From contig JAWOFN010000075.1 of assembly GCA_046497505.1 (NCBI GenBank), positions 1 through 47,581 on the forward strand: DNA of 47,581 nt, written 5' to 3'. The notes under the pieces were generated by a model, which saw only the letters and a program-made list of their open reading frames with translations, was not told where the DNA came from and ran no database searches. The position numbers and the translations under genes were made by a program. Positions 16,365-24,991 of this stretch are shown here, piece by piece (positions within the stretch are counted from its first letter, which is position 1; every line of letters begins with the position of its first letter). This stretch comes from JAWOFN01 sp046497505 [NCBI: bacterium] (GTDB lineage Bacteria; Blakebacterota; Blakebacteria; Blakebacterales).

Positions 16365-16482
16365 GTCGGCGGCGCCCCCATCCGACGCGCTGCCCCCACC
16401 TGCGGCTTTCCTGACCGGGGAAGCCGTTTTCTGTTGGCCGCGTGCCCCGTCCCGCGGGACGGAACCACGACCGGGGAAGACG

Positions 16483-16956
16483 ATGGCGAGACCGAACTAC
16501 ATGAGCTCGGAAGCGATCGAGGAGCTCAAGGAACGGCTGCATCATCTGAAGTTCGTGCGTCGTCCGGAGGTGAGCAAGGCCATCGAGACGGCCCGGGCCC
16601 ACGGCGACCTGAGTGAGAACGCCGAATATGACGCGGCGAAGGAGGAACAGGTCCAGCTGGAGCGTCGGATCGCACAGCTGGAGATGGACCTGGCCAACGC
16701 CCGCCCCATCGAGGAGATGGACATCCCGGCGGACACGTGCTACATCGGGGCCACCGTCACGCTGGTGGACCTCGAAGACGGATCCGAGGAGACCTACACC
16801 CTGGTCTCCCCCCCGGAGGCCGACCCCCGGAAGGGCAAGCTGAGCGTGGAGAGCCCCATCGGGAGGGGGCTGCTCGGGAAGAAGGCGGGGGAGGAGGCGG
16901 AGATCGACATTCCCGCCGGGAGGGTGAGGTACCGCATCGAGCGCGTGGATCGCTGA
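16483..16956 (+). CDS. greA: transcription elongation factor GreA
   Basis: A 157-residue protein of normal GreA length. The N-terminal coiled coil (about residues 7-80) carries the tip motif with acidic residues, GDLSENAEYDAAKEEQ (about 40-55), which reaches into the RNA polymerase secondary channel and stimulates transcript cleavage at stalled complexes. The C-terminal FKBP-like domain ends with SPIGRGLLGKKAGEEAEI. ATG 16483 has GGGGAAG five bases before it; longer in-frame versions upstream have no homology. Single-gene unit, divergent from the SpoIIM-like gene, with an intrinsic terminator in its upstream region. Confidence 0.96.
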   Translation: MARPNYMSSEAIEELKERLHHLKFVRRPEVSKAIETARAHGDLSENAEYDAAKEEQVQLERRIAQLEMDLANARPIEEMDIPADTCYIGATVTLVDLEDGSEETYTLVSPPEADPRKGKLSVESPIGRGLLGKKAGEEAEIDIPAGRVRYRIERVDR

Positions 16957-17049
16957 CCCCGTCAACTCCCCCCATCGGGCGGCTCGGGGCGCCGTGAGGC
17001 CATGATCGGGACGCGGCGAGGGAGCGGTTCCCGGACCCCGGAGTCTGGA

Positions 17050-17078
17050 TTGACCGGTGTTCGCGGGTCGCGTATGTT
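17050..17078 (+). promoter_or_regulatory. vegetative-type promoter of the GTPase-carbamate kinase operon
   Basis: TTGACC (17050-17055), a 17-base spacer and TATGTT (17073-17078). Predicted start near 17085, leaving a leader of about 180 bases before GTG 17264. Confidence 0.55.
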
Positions 17079-17093
17079 TATCGCGTGACGATC

Positions 17094-17162
17094 GTCCCCT
17101 GACACCGATCGGGGGACCCAAAGGGGTCCGCCGTGGACCGCCGACGGGAGCGACGACTCCCG
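17094..17162 (+). promoter_or_regulatory. structured leader with mutually exclusive hairpins
   Basis: Within the 307-base gap before the GTPase gene, four perfect stems can form: A, GTCCCC 17094-17099 with GGGGAC 17112-17117; B, GGACCC 17114-17119 with GGGTCC 17124-17129, loop AAAG; C, GGTCC 17125-17129 with GGACC 17135-17139; D, CGGGAG 17145-17150 with CTCCCG 17157-17162. A shares bases with B, and B with C, so they exclude each other in a chain, as in attenuators and riboswitches. No known riboswitch consensus is recognised. About 85 bases separate D from the ribosome site AGGAGG at 17250. Confidence 0.45.
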
Positions 17163-17263
17163 AATGAGATGCACCCGCCTTCGGCATCAGCGCCTTGGCA
17201 CTGCTCCACTGCCACTGACTGCGTCCTTTAGAAGACAAGCATGTGGACCAGGAGGGTACTTCT

Positions 17264-18580
17264 GTGAGTACGCGTAAGCGCGTCGTCATCATGGGAGCCG
17301 CTGGTAGGGACTTCCACAACTTCAACAGCGTGTTCCGGGACGATGAGGCCTCCGAGGTCGTCGCCTTCACCGCCGCCCAGATCCCGGACATCGAGGGTCG
17401 GGTCTATCCCGGCGAACTGGCCGGCGAGTTCCACCCGGACGGGATCCCCATCCTGGCCGAAGAGGACCTGCCGGACCTCATCGACGAACGGGACGTGGAC
17501 CAGGTGGTCTTCGCCTACAGCGACGTGAGCCATGAGTACGTGGGTCACAAGGCCGCCATCGTCAATGCCGCCGGCGCCGATTTCGTCCTCATCGGCACCC
17601 GTGACACCATGCTCGAGGCCTCCGTGCCCGTGGTGGCCGTGTGTGCCGTCCGCACCGGGTGCGGGAAGAGCCAGACCACCCGTCGGGTGGCCAAGCTCCT
17701 GCAGGAGGCGGGCAAGGAGGTGGTGGTCATCCGTCACCCGATGCCGTACGGTGACCTGGTGAAGCAGTCGGTCCAGCGCTTCGAGACGATCGAGGACCTG
17801 GAGAAGCACGACTGTACCATCGAGGAGATGGAGGAATACGAGCCCCACATCGTGAACGGCATGACGGTCTACGCCGGGGTCGACTACCATGAGATCCTCG
17901 AACAGGCCCAGGAGGAGGCGGACATCATCCTCTGGGACGGCGGGAACAACGACACCCCCTTCTACCGGCCGGACCTCCACATCACCGTGGCGGACCCGCA
18001 CCGTCCGGGGCACGAGATGAGCTACTACCCGGGCGAGACGAACCTCAGGATGGCGGACGTGGTGGTCATCAACAAGGAGGTCACAGCCGACTACGCGGAC
18101 ATCGAGGAGGTGCGGGCCAACGTCCGGGAGGTCAACCCGGACGCGGTGATCATCGACGGCGCCTCCCCGATCTTCGTGGACGATCCCGCGATCATCGCCG
18201 GCAGGCGGGTACTGGTGGTGGAGGACGGACCCACCCTCACCCACGGTGAGATGACCTACGGCGCCGGGGTGGTGGCGGCGGAGCGCTACGGCGCGGCCGA
18301 GCTGGTCGACCCCCGTCCCTTCGCGGTGAGGAGCATCGCCGAGACCTTCGAGAAGTACCCGGAGATCGGCTTCCTGCTGCCCGCCATGGGCTACGGTGAG
18401 GACCAGATGAAGGACCTGGAGGAGACGATACGGAACTCCGACGCCGAGGCCGTGATCATCGGCACGCCCATCGACCTGCGCCGGGTGATCGGGATCGACC
18501 AGCCCAGCGTGCGTGTGCGGTACGAGCTGCAGGAGATCGGCAGCCCGGACCTGAACGACGTGCTCCAGCGCGTCCTGTAG
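17264..18580 (+). CDS. COG2403-type GTPase / cyclic 2,3-diphosphoglycerate synthetase-like
   Basis: A 438-residue cytoplasmic protein. Residues 5-115 look like a nucleotide-binding Rossmann domain (VVIMGAAGRDFHNFN; LIGTRDTML). A P-loop NTPase domain follows, with GCGKSQTTRRVAKLLQEAGK at 132-151 and RHPMPYGD (157-164), the acidic loop ILWDGGNND and VVINKEV as a possible base-recognition motif. This order is that of COG2403, related to archaeal cyclic 2,3-diphosphoglycerate synthetase, whose bacterial role is unknown. GTG 17264 is chosen for AGGAGG eight bases upstream; a GTG seven codons earlier has none. Carbamate kinase starts 13 bases after the stop, so the two are almost certainly one operon and may share a substrate such as an acyl phosphate. 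Confidence 0.7.
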   Translation: MSTRKRVVIMGAAGRDFHNFNSVFRDDEASEVVAFTAAQIPDIEGRVYPGELAGEFHPDGIPILAEEDLPDLIDERDVDQVVFAYSDVSHEYVGHKAAIVNAAGADFVLIGTRDTMLEASVPVVAVCAVRTGCGKSQTTRRVAKLLQEAGKEVVVIRHPMPYGDLVKQSVQRFETIEDLEKHDCTIEEMEEYEPHIVNGMTVYAGVDYHEILEQAQEEADIILWDGGNNDTPFYRPDLHITVADPHRPGHEMSYYPGETNLRMADVVVINKEVTADYADIEEVRANVREVNPDAVIIDGASPIFVDDPAIIAGRRVLVVEDGPTLTHGEMTYGAGVVAAERYGAAELVDPRPFAVRSIAETFEKYPEIGFLLPAMGYGEDQMKDLEETIRNSDAEAVIIGTPIDLRRVIGIDQPSVRVRYELQEIGSPDLNDVLQRVL

Positions 18581-18593
18581 AGGGGGCCGTACC

Positions 18594-19547
18594 GTGAACG
18601 AGAACGACGGCCTGCTCGTCGTGGCCCTGGGCGGCAACGCCATCACCCAGGAACAGGACACGGGCACCATACCGGAGCAGTTCGAGAACACGCACCGCAG
18701 CCTCAGTCCCATCGCCGACCTCATCGCCTCCGGGCGGAAGGTGGCGCTGACCCACGGCAACGGTCCCCAGGTGGGGAACTACCTGATCCGCGTGGAACGG
18801 GCGAAGGACGAGGTCCCCTGGCTCCCCCTCTCGATCATCGTGGCCGACCTGCAGGGGGGCATGGGGTACATGATAGGCCAGGTGCTGAGCGAGCTGCTCA
18901 GCGAGCGGGGCGTGGAACCGTACGTGACCACGGTCCTGACCCAGGTCGAGGTGGATCCCGACGACCCCGCCTTCGAGGACCCCTCCAAGTACGTGGGCCC
19001 CTTCTATACGGAGGAGGAGGCCAGGCGGCTGGCGGAGGATCGCGGGTGGGACGTGAAGGAGGACAAGGGGAGGGGATGGCGCCGCGTGGTGCCCTCTCCC
19101 TGGCCCCTGAAGATCGTCGAGGCCCGCGTGGTCAACGACCTCATCGGGAAGGGTGCCACGGTCATCGCCGCCGGCGGCGGGGGGATCCCCGTGCGCCGTT
19201 CCCCCAAGGGTTTCCTGGAGGGACTGGACGCGGTGATCGACAAGGACCGGGCCTCCGCCGTGCTGGGGGAGGACATCGGTGCCCCCGATCTCCTCATCCT
19301 GACCGGTGTGGACCGCGTGGCCCTGGATTTCGGGTCCCCGCAGCAGCGTGACCTGGCCCGGATGACCCTGAGCGAGGCGGAACGCTACCTGGCCGAGGGG
19401 CATTTCCCCGCCGGGAGCATGGGACCGAAGATCGAAGCCGCCATCCACTTCCTGGAGCAGGGCGGCGAACGGGTGTTCATCGGGGCGCTGGACCAGGCGA
19501 AGGAGATCCTGGACGGACGCGCCGGCACCATCATCGAACACGGCTGA
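18594..19547 (+). CDS. arcC: carbamate kinase
   Basis: A 317-residue amino-acid kinase-fold protein. Characteristic segments are LVVALGGNAI (8-17), LTHGNGPQVGNYL (52-64), the carbamate-kinase-specific WRRVVPSPWPLKIVE, VIAAGGGGIPV, IDKDRASAVL, LILTGVDRVAL and GSMGPKIEAAIHFLE near the end. It interconverts carbamoyl phosphate plus ADP with carbamate plus ATP, usually making ATP. GTG 18594 follows the GTPase stop by 13 bases. No carbamoyltransferase or arginine deiminase gene is in the window, so the source of carbamoyl phosphate is not shown here. Confidence 0.95.
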   Translation: MNENDGLLVVALGGNAITQEQDTGTIPEQFENTHRSLSPIADLIASGRKVALTHGNGPQVGNYLIRVERAKDEVPWLPLSIIVADLQGGMGYMIGQVLSELLSERGVEPYVTTVLTQVEVDPDDPAFEDPSKYVGPFYTEEEARRLAEDRGWDVKEDKGRGWRRVVPSPWPLKIVEARVVNDLIGKGATVIAAGGGGIPVRRSPKGFLEGLDAVIDKDRASAVLGEDIGAPDLLILTGVDRVALDFGSPQQRDLARMTLSEAERYLAEGHFPAGSMGPKIEAAIHFLEQGGERVFIGALDQAKEILDGRAGTIIEHG

Positions 19548-19843
19548 CCTGCATATCGCAGGTCGCCGGGGGCCCGCGGTCGCCGTCAATGTACGGAGAA
19601 CCGCTGAGTCCCGACCGCGGTCAGAGGCCCTCGCGCCCCTGCCGCGGAGCAGACCGGGGTGCGGGATATCCCCGTCACCGCCGGTACGACCCGCTCCGGG
19701 ACCCGCTATGTCGGGTCCGGGGTATCGCAGGATGGGTCTGTATAGACAGGGGGAGGCAGGGGCGAGATCCGTCCCGCCTCATCAGACTCAGATCGGTGCC
19801 GTATCCGGGATCCCCGGCGGCACCTGGAACGGAGGATTCGGAT
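19548..19843. other. 296-base gap before the NYN gene
   Basis: No open frame with homology or a ribosome site. A perfect seven-base-pair hairpin, GGACCCG 19699-19705 with CGGGTCC 19712-19718, is present but has no T-tract. No convincing promoter was found. Confidence 0.4.
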
Positions 19844-20416
19844 ATGCCGCTCAAGGCAGGTCTGTATGTGGACGCGGCCAACCTGTATCGCAAAGACGGC
19901 CCTTCCATCAACTACAGAGTGCTCAAGGTGTTCTCGACCAAGGACTGGGAGCTGCTCCGCTGCAACGCGTATGTCACGGTGGACCCCGACAACCCGAAAC
20001 CGGTGAAAGGTTTCATCTCCGCGCTCAGGGACATCGGGTTCAAAGTGATCGAGCGTGAGTGGTCACGGTCCGCCGACGGACGGGTGAAGGCCAACATGGA
20101 CATGGAACTGGCCGTGGACATGCTGACCCAGGCCGAGAACCTGGACGTCATCGTGCTGGCCTCAGGGGATTCGGACTTCGTCCGACTCGTCCGGGCAGTC
20201 CAGAACCTGGGGAAGCGTGTGGAGGTGGTGGCCTTCCAGGACCGGATCGGTTTCGATCTCATCAAGGAAGCCGATGCCTTCACGGCGCTGGAGTCCCTGG
20301 AGGATATCTTCCTGAACGAGCCGGACCCGCCCCAGCCGATGGACAACGAAACGCCTGCGCTGAAGAAGCAGCAGGTATCGAAAGAGTCCAGCTCCGGAAG
20401 GTACTTCCGGCGCTGA
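19844..20416 (+). CDS. NYN-domain (LabA/DUF88) putative ribonuclease
   Basis: A 190-residue protein with the PIN-like NYN fold: [10 protein letters not shown] at 6-15 gives the first catalytic Asp, [13 protein letters not shown] (about 82-94) the middle acidic pair, and [12 protein letters not shown] (about 104-115) the last Asp cluster. The C-terminal 40 residues are polar and probably disordered. NYN proteins of this type are metal-dependent RNases or RNA-binding regulators; the target is unknown. ATG 19844 has GGAGG eight bases upstream; earlier in-frame starts lack both ribosome site and homology. It stands alone between arcC and sucC. Confidence 0.85.
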   Translation: MPLKAGLYVDAANLYRKDGPSINYRVLKVFSTKDWELLRCNAYVTVDPDNPKPVKGFISALRDIGFKVIEREWSRSADGRVKANMDMELAVDMLTQAENLDVIVLASGDSDFVRLVRAVQNLGKRVEVVAFQDRIGFDLIKEADAFTALESLEDIFLNEPDPPQPMDNETPALKKQQVSKESSSGRYFRR

Positions 20417-20533
20417 CCATCTCCCGCCCGATGAGGCGGCGGAACGCGGAGGGTGGACCGTTCCGCCGGTCCCGATCGACTGCCCCCGGGGGTACGGGAG
20501 TGCACATGCTGACACCTGGAAAGGAACGCAGCC

Positions 20534-21697
20534 ATGAAGGTGCATGAGTTCCAAGCCAAGGAGGTACTCCGGCAGTACGGCGTGACCGTACCGGAGCATC
20601 GCGTGGCCACCACACCGGAAGAGGCCGAGCAGGCCGCGAGAGACCTGGGTGGGGGGACCGTGGTGGTGAAGGCCCAGATCCACGCCGGGGGGCGGGGCAA
20701 GGGCGGCGGTGTGAAGGTGGTCCCCGGACCCGCCGAGGCCCGCGAGGCGGCCGAGTCGATGCTGGGCAGGCCCCTGGTGACCCACCAGACCGGCCCCGAG
20801 GGCCAGGTGGTCCGCCGGGTGCTGGTCGAAGAGGGGGTGGACATCGCCTCCGAACTCTACGCCGGCATCGTGCTGGACCGGGCAGCGGAGATGCTCGTCT
20901 TCATGGCGAGCGCCGAGGGGGGGGTGGAGATCGAGGAGGTGGCCTCGAAGACCCCGGAGAAGATCGTCAAGCGCTGGTTCAACGTGGACGGCGGGCTGCG
21001 GGGTTTCCAGGCCCGGGACCTCGCCTACCAGGTGGGTCTGGAGGGCCGGCAGGCCATGAACGCGGCGAAGTTCTTCATGGCCCTCGCGAAGGCGTTCGTG
21101 GAGACCGACGCCAGCCTGGCGGAGATCAACCCCCTGGTGGTCACCGGTTCGGGGGACGTCGTCGCCCTGGACGCCAAGATCAACTTCGACGACAACGCCC
21201 TCTACCGGCACAAGGACATCGCGGCCTATCACGACCCCGACGAGGAGGACGCCCTCGAGGTCGAGGCCCACGAGTACGACCTGAACTACATCAAACTCGA
21301 CGGCACCATCGGCTGCATGGTGAACGGGGCCGGTCTGGCCATGGCCACCATGGACCTGATCAAGTACGCCGGTTCCGAACCCGCCAACTTCCTGGATGTG
21401 GGAGGTGCGGCGAACGTGGAGACGGTGGCCAACGGGTTCAGGATCCTGATGAGCGATGAGAACGTGAAGGGCGTGCTCATCAACATCTTCGGCGGCATCG
21501 TACGCTGCGACCGGGTGGCCCAGGGCGTGGTGGAAGCGATGGAGAAGGTCGAGGTGGACGTACCCGTCGTTGTCCGTCTCGACGGGACCAACGCCGAGGA
21601 GGGCGCGAGGATCCTCAGGGAGTCCGATCTGGACTTCCTGGTGGCCGAGGACTTCAAGGACGCGGCCGACAAGGCTGTCGCCGCCCTCTCCAGCTAG
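20534..21697 (+). CDS. sucC: succinyl-CoA synthetase (ADP-forming), beta subunit
   Basis: A 387-residue ATP-grasp protein starting [17 protein letters not shown], the typical SucC N-terminus. The nucleotide loop [20 protein letters not shown] (about 43-62), the metal-binding ITEINPL equivalent LAEINPLVV and the C-terminal CoA-ligase domain with [19 protein letters not shown] and [16 protein letters not shown] are all present. With SucD it converts succinyl-CoA to succinate while forming ATP in the citric acid cycle. AAGGA lies before ATG 20534. sucD begins 13 bases after its stop. Confidence 0.97.
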   Translation: MKVHEFQAKEVLRQYGVTVPEHRVATTPEEAEQAARDLGGGTVVVKAQIHAGGRGKGGGVKVVPGPAEAREAAESMLGRPLVTHQTGPEGQVVRRVLVEEGVDIASELYAGIVLDRAAEMLVFMASAEGGVEIEEVASKTPEKIVKRWFNVDGGLRGFQARDLAYQVGLEGRQAMNAAKFFMALAKAFVETDASLAEINPLVVTGSGDVVALDAKINFDDNALYRHKDIAAYHDPDEEDALEVEAHEYDLNYIKLDGTIGCMVNGAGLAMATMDLIKYAGSEPANFLDVGGAANVETVANGFRILMSDENVKGVLINIFGGIVRCDRVAQGVVEAMEKVEVDVPVVVRLDGTNAEEGARILRESDLDFLVAEDFKDAADKAVAALSS

Positions 21698-21710
21698 AAG
21701 GAGCCGAACC

Positions 21711-22580
21711 ATGAGCATCCTCGTCGACAAGGACACCCGGCTCCTGGTACAGGGGATCACGGGGAGTGAGGGGACCTTCCACACCGAACAGATGCAGGAG
21801 TACGGCACGAACGTGGTGGCCGGCGTCACCCCGGGCAAGGGGGGACAGGAGCACCTGGGCGTGCCCGTCTACAACACGGTCTGGGAAGCGGCGGACGACA
21901 CCGGGGCCGACGCCTCGGTGATCTTCGTGCCGCCCCCGTTCGCCGCCGACGCCATCGAGGAGGCGGCGGATGCAGGCGTCGAGCTGATCGTCTGCATCAC
22001 CGAGGGCATCCCGGCCATCGACATGGTCCAGGCCAAGCGGGCCGTGGAGGCCGTGGACGTACGGCTGGTGGGCCCGAACTGTCCCGGTGTGATCACCCCG
22101 GGTGAGGCGAAGATCGGCATCATGCCGGGCTTCGTGCACCAGCCGGGCCGCGTGGGCATCATCAGCCGCAGCGGCACCCTGACCTACGAGGCCGTGGGGC
22201 AGCTGGTGGCCGAGGGGCTGGGGCAGTCCACCGCCATCGGCATCGGCGGGGACCCCATCATCGGGTCCACCTACCTGGACCTGCTCCCCCTCTTCGCCGA
22301 GGACGACGGTACCGACGCGGTGGTCCTCATCGGGGAGATCGGGGGCACCGCGGAGCAGGAAGTCGCGGCATGGATCGCCGAGAACTTCGACAAGCCGGTG
22401 GTGGCGTTCATCGCCGGGCAGACGGCCCCCCCCGGACGCCGTATGGGTCACGCAGGTGCGATCATCAGCGGCGGCAGCGGCACGGCGGAGGAGAAGATGG
22501 ACGCCCTGCGGGACGCGGGGGTCCACGTATGCGAGTCGCCCGCGGTCATCGGCAGCACGGTGGCCGAGGCGCTGGGCTAG
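21711..22580 (+). CDS. sucD: succinyl-CoA synthetase, alpha subunit
   Basis: A 289-residue protein with the SucD CoA-binding N-terminus ([15 protein letters not shown], then the segment [20 protein letters not shown]), the central VGPNCPGVI and [11 protein letters not shown] segments, and the phosphorylated histidine in [10 protein letters not shown] near residue 247. It forms the catalytic phosphohistidine intermediate of succinyl-CoA synthetase with SucC. AAGGAG precedes ATG 21711. Normal length. Confidence 0.97.
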   Translation: MSILVDKDTRLLVQGITGSEGTFHTEQMQEYGTNVVAGVTPGKGGQEHLGVPVYNTVWEAADDTGADASVIFVPPPFAADAIEEAADAGVELIVCITEGIPAIDMVQAKRAVEAVDVRLVGPNCPGVITPGEAKIGIMPGFVHQPGRVGIISRSGTLTYEAVGQLVAEGLGQSTAIGIGGDPIIGSTYLDLLPLFAEDDGTDAVVLIGEIGGTAEQEVAAWIAENFDKPVVAFIAGQTAPPGRRMGHAGAIISGGSGTAEEKMDALRDAGVHVCESPAVIGSTVAEALG

Positions 22581-22636
22581 GTCAGCGCCGTCGACAGAGA
22601 GATGACCCGGAAGAACCGTTTCGAGAAGGGTAGGAG

Positions 22637-23068
22637 ATGGAGAGGACCTGCATGCTCATAAAGCCCGACGGGGTCTCCGGCGGGCACATCGGGGAGATCA
22701 CGGCACGCATCGAGGAGGAGGGGTTCGCGATCCGGGGACTCCGGATGCTCCGCCTCAGCCGGACCGAGGCGGAGGCGTTCTATGCCATCCACGCCGAGCG
22801 TCCCTTCTTCGGTGAGCTGGTGGATTACATGACCGGCGGACCGATCGTGGCCCTGGCCCTGGAGCGCGAGGACGCCGTCGGATATCTCCGGGAGGTCATC
22901 GGCGCCACCGACCCGGCGGAGGCCGCGCCGGGTACCATCCGGGCCCTCTTCGGTACCGACGTGGGGGTCAACACCGTGCACGGGTCCGACTCCCCGGAGA
23001 ACGGGGTGCGTGAGACCCTCTTCTTCTTCCCCGAGGGGGAACTGGCGGACCTGGGGGGCGACCTGTAA
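22637..23068 (+). CDS. ndk: nucleoside diphosphate kinase
   Basis: A 143-residue protein. The active-site histidine is His115 in NTVHGSDSPE, with the family's N-terminal LIKPDGV loop (7-13) and the RPFF motif (55-58). It transfers gamma-phosphate from ATP to other nucleoside diphosphates. GAAGGG lies about seven bases before ATG 22637. It is 56 bases after sucD and may be cotranscribed with sucCD, since succinyl-CoA synthetase produces its phosphate donor. Confidence 0.96.
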   Translation: MERTCMLIKPDGVSGGHIGEITARIEEEGFAIRGLRMLRLSRTEAEAFYAIHAERPFFGELVDYMTGGPIVALALEREDAVGYLREVIGATDPAEAAPGTIRALFGTDVGVNTVHGSDSPENGVRETLFFFPEGELADLGGDL

Positions 23069-23160
23069 GACCGCGCCGGCACCCGGAGGGTCCCGCACAC
23101 ACCCCCTCCGGGCAGGGGGATCGGGGTATCTGAGGAGACCGGGAGGGGCCGCCCGGCAGG

Positions 23161-23188
23161 TTGACTGCCGGAGCAGGCCCCTTATATT
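23161..23188 (+). promoter_or_regulatory. vegetative-type promoter of the lipid synthesis cluster
   Basis: TTGACT (23161-23166), 16-base spacer, TATATT (23183-23188). Five of six matches at each hexamer make it the best housekeeping-type promoter in the window. Start expected near 23195, about 20 bases before the YceD-type gene. Confidence 0.65.
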
Positions 23189-23216
23189 GATAATCTTGTC
23201 TCAAAGGGGGGGTATC

Positions 23217-23744
23217 ATGGCAAAGGTCGACCGGCCGTTCACCGTGGATCTCCGCGGTCTCTCCGAAGGCCGCCATGAACTCACCCTCGTCGAGCCCGGA
23301 TCCAGCCTCGACCTGCCGGAGGACGAGCTGTGCATCGAGGGGGACGTGACCCTCGACCTCGTCCTCTCCCTCACCGGCCGCGTCATCACGGCACGGGGCA
23401 CGGTACGCGCCGAACCGGAGATGACCTGCGCCCGCTGTCTCGAGCCTTTCACCGGCGAGCTCGAAGCGAGTTTCGACGTCGTTCTCCGCGCGGCCGAGGG
23501 GGGGATCGAACTGGAGGACGAAGAGGATACGCCCGCTGTCCTGGGGGAGGACTGGGTGGCCTTCGACCTCTCCGTCCGTGAGGCGCTGCTCCTGGCCGTG
23601 CCCATGAAGCCGCTGTGCCGTCCCGACTGCCAGGGGCTCTGTCCCCGGTGCGGCACCAATCTGAACGAATCGACGTGCGACTGTGCGCCCGAACCCGCCG
23701 ATCCGCGGTGGGAGGACCTGCGGTCGCTGCTCGAAGAGCAGTGA
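23217..23744 (+). CDS. DUF177 (YceD) family protein
   Basis: A 175-residue protein of the DUF177 family. Two cysteine pairs are visible: CARCLEPF (about 69-76) and, near the C-terminus, the set CRPDCQGLCPRCGTNLNESTC (about 138-158, Cys at each end), both suggesting zinc binding. It lies directly before rpmF, the conserved arrangement of yceD and rpmF; in plants and cyanobacteria relatives affect 23S rRNA accumulation, but the bacterial role is not settled. ATG 23217 is 20 bases after the predicted transcription start and has a purine-rich GGGGGGG before it. Confidence 0.88.
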   Translation: MAKVDRPFTVDLRGLSEGRHELTLVEPGSSLDLPEDELCIEGDVTLDLVLSLTGRVITARGTVRAEPEMTCARCLEPFTGELEASFDVVLRAAEGGIELEDEEDTPAVLGEDWVAFDLSVREALLLAVPMKPLCRPDCQGLCPRCGTNLNESTCDCAPEPADPRWEDLRSLLEEQ

Positions 23745-23756
23745 GGAGAACGGACT

Positions 23757-23939
23757 ATGGCCGTTCCGAAGAGGAAATCATCGGTCTCCAGGAAGAACAA
23801 GCGACGCAGCCATCATGCACTCAAACCCGCCAACCTGAGTACCTGCGACCACTGCGGTCAGCCGAAGCTCTCCCACCGCGCGTGCCCGAGCTGCGGTTAC
23901 TACCGCGGTCGCCAGGTCATCTTCCCGCGTGAGGTCTGA
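23757..23939 (+). CDS. rpmF: 50S ribosomal protein L32
   Basis: A 60-residue basic protein starting MAVPKRKSSVSRKNKRRSHH, the L32 signature, with a zinc ribbon formed by CDHCGQP and CPSCGYY (about 30-48). Complete zinc-binding version. Twelve bases after the DUF177 gene and 38 before plsX, the common order in bacteria. Confidence 0.97.
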   Translation: MAVPKRKSSVSRKNKRRSHHALKPANLSTCDHCGQPKLSHRACPSCGYYRGRQVIFPREV

Positions 23940-23977
23940 GTACCCACGGACGGCAGCCCCCGTCGGGTACTGACCGC

Positions 23978-24991
23978 ATGCGGATCGCCGTGGACGCCAT
24001 GGGGGGCGACCACGCCCCCGAACGGATCGTAGCCGGAGCGGTGGAGGCTGCCGCCGGAGCCGGCGGACGGTTCGAAGTGGTACTCGTGGGCGATGAGCTG
24101 CTCATCACCGAGCGGTTCTCCCACATGCTCCACGGCCTCCCCATCGAGATCGTCCACGCCCCCGAGATCATCGAGATGGACGAGGCCCCCGCCGCCGCCA
24201 TGCGGCGGAAGCGGGACGCCTCCATCCCGGTGGCGATGCGGCTCCACCGGGACGGGGAGGTGGACGCGGTGGTGAGTGCCGGCAACACCGGCGCCGCCAT
24301 GGCGAGCGCCCTGCTGACCCTGGGCCGCCTGAGAGGGGTGCATCGCCCGGCCATCGCCAGCCTCCTCCCCTCCGAGGAGGGGGCCACGCTGGTCCTGGAC
24401 GTCGGGGCCAACCCCGCCGTCTCCGCGGAGAACCTGCTCCAGTTCGCCCTGATGGGGTCCCTCTACACCGAGTACGTCTTCGATGTGGATTCCCCCCGGG
24501 TGGGGCTGGTGAACATCGGGGAGGAGGAGAACAAGGGGACCGAGACGGCGGTCCGGGCCCATGCCCTGCTGAAGGCCAGCGGCCTCAACTTCGTGGGCAA
24601 CGTCCAGGGGAGGGACATCCTGGCAGGCGGCCTCGACGTGGCGGTGTGCGACGGGTTCACCGGGAACGTGATCCTCAAGTTCGCCGAGGGGATCGTCAGC
24701 CTGCTGACCGCGGGGGTGAAACGAGGGCTCTCCAGGAGCCCGGTGGCGAAACTGGGCGCGGTGCTCATGAGCCCGGTCTTCCGCCAGCTGAAGAAGGACC
24801 TGGATTACGAGGAGTACGGCGGTGCCCCGCTCCTGGGTATCGACGGGGTGGTCATCATCGGCCACGGCCGATCGTCCGCGAAGGCCATCCGGAACGCCGT
24901 GAGGGGGGCCTCCCGCATCGTCGCGGAGGGGCTGAACGACCACATCAAACTCAGATTGGATGAGATGCATGCAGCCGAGCTTCCCTCCTGA
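23978..24991 (+). CDS. plsX: phosphate acyltransferase PlsX
   Basis: A 337-residue cytoplasmic enzyme that makes acyl-phosphate from acyl-ACP, the first step of the PlsX-PlsY route to phosphatidic acid. Family segments are present: the start RIAVDAMGGDHAPE, DAVVSAGNTGAAMA (about 92-105), LVLDVGANP, CDGFTGNVILKFAEG and YGGAPLLGIDG. fabH begins inside its last 23 bases. The ribosome site before ATG 23978 is weak, suggesting coupling to upstream translation. Confidence 0.95.
   Translation: MRIAVDAMGGDHAPERIVAGAVEAAAGAGGRFEVVLVGDELLITERFSHMLHGLPIEIVHAPEIIEMDEAPAAAMRRKRDASIPVAMRLHRDGEVDAVVSAGNTGAAMASALLTLGRLRGVHRPAIASLLPSEEGATLVLDVGANPAVSAENLLQFALMGSLYTEYVFDVDSPRVGLVNIGEEENKGTETAVRAHALLKASGLNFVGNVQGRDILAGGLDVAVCDGFTGNVILKFAEGIVSLLTAGVKRGLSRSPVAKLGAVLMSPVFRQLKKDLDYEEYGGAPLLGIDGVVIIGHGRSSAKAIRNAVRGASRIVAEGLNDHIKLRLDEMHAAELPS

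Noticed and set aside
17094-17162. Guanidine-I (ykkC) riboswitch, suggested by GGTCCG and ACGGGAG near a carbamate gene
   Set aside because: Order and spacing of the conserved blocks do not fit the class and key purine loops are missing.
17194-17212. Second sigma-54 promoter (TTGGCACT)
   Set aside because: No TTGC at the required distance; the -12 box is CACTG.
15532-17391. 619-codon minus-strand frame covering greA and the next promoter
   Set aside because: Only the part downstream of GTG 16278 has a ribosome site and SpoIIM-like sequence; the rest is antisense to greA.
17228-18760. 510-codon minus-strand frame opposite the GTPase gene
   Set aside because: Composition typical of an antisense shadow, and the plus strand has a promoter, ribosome site and recognised motifs.
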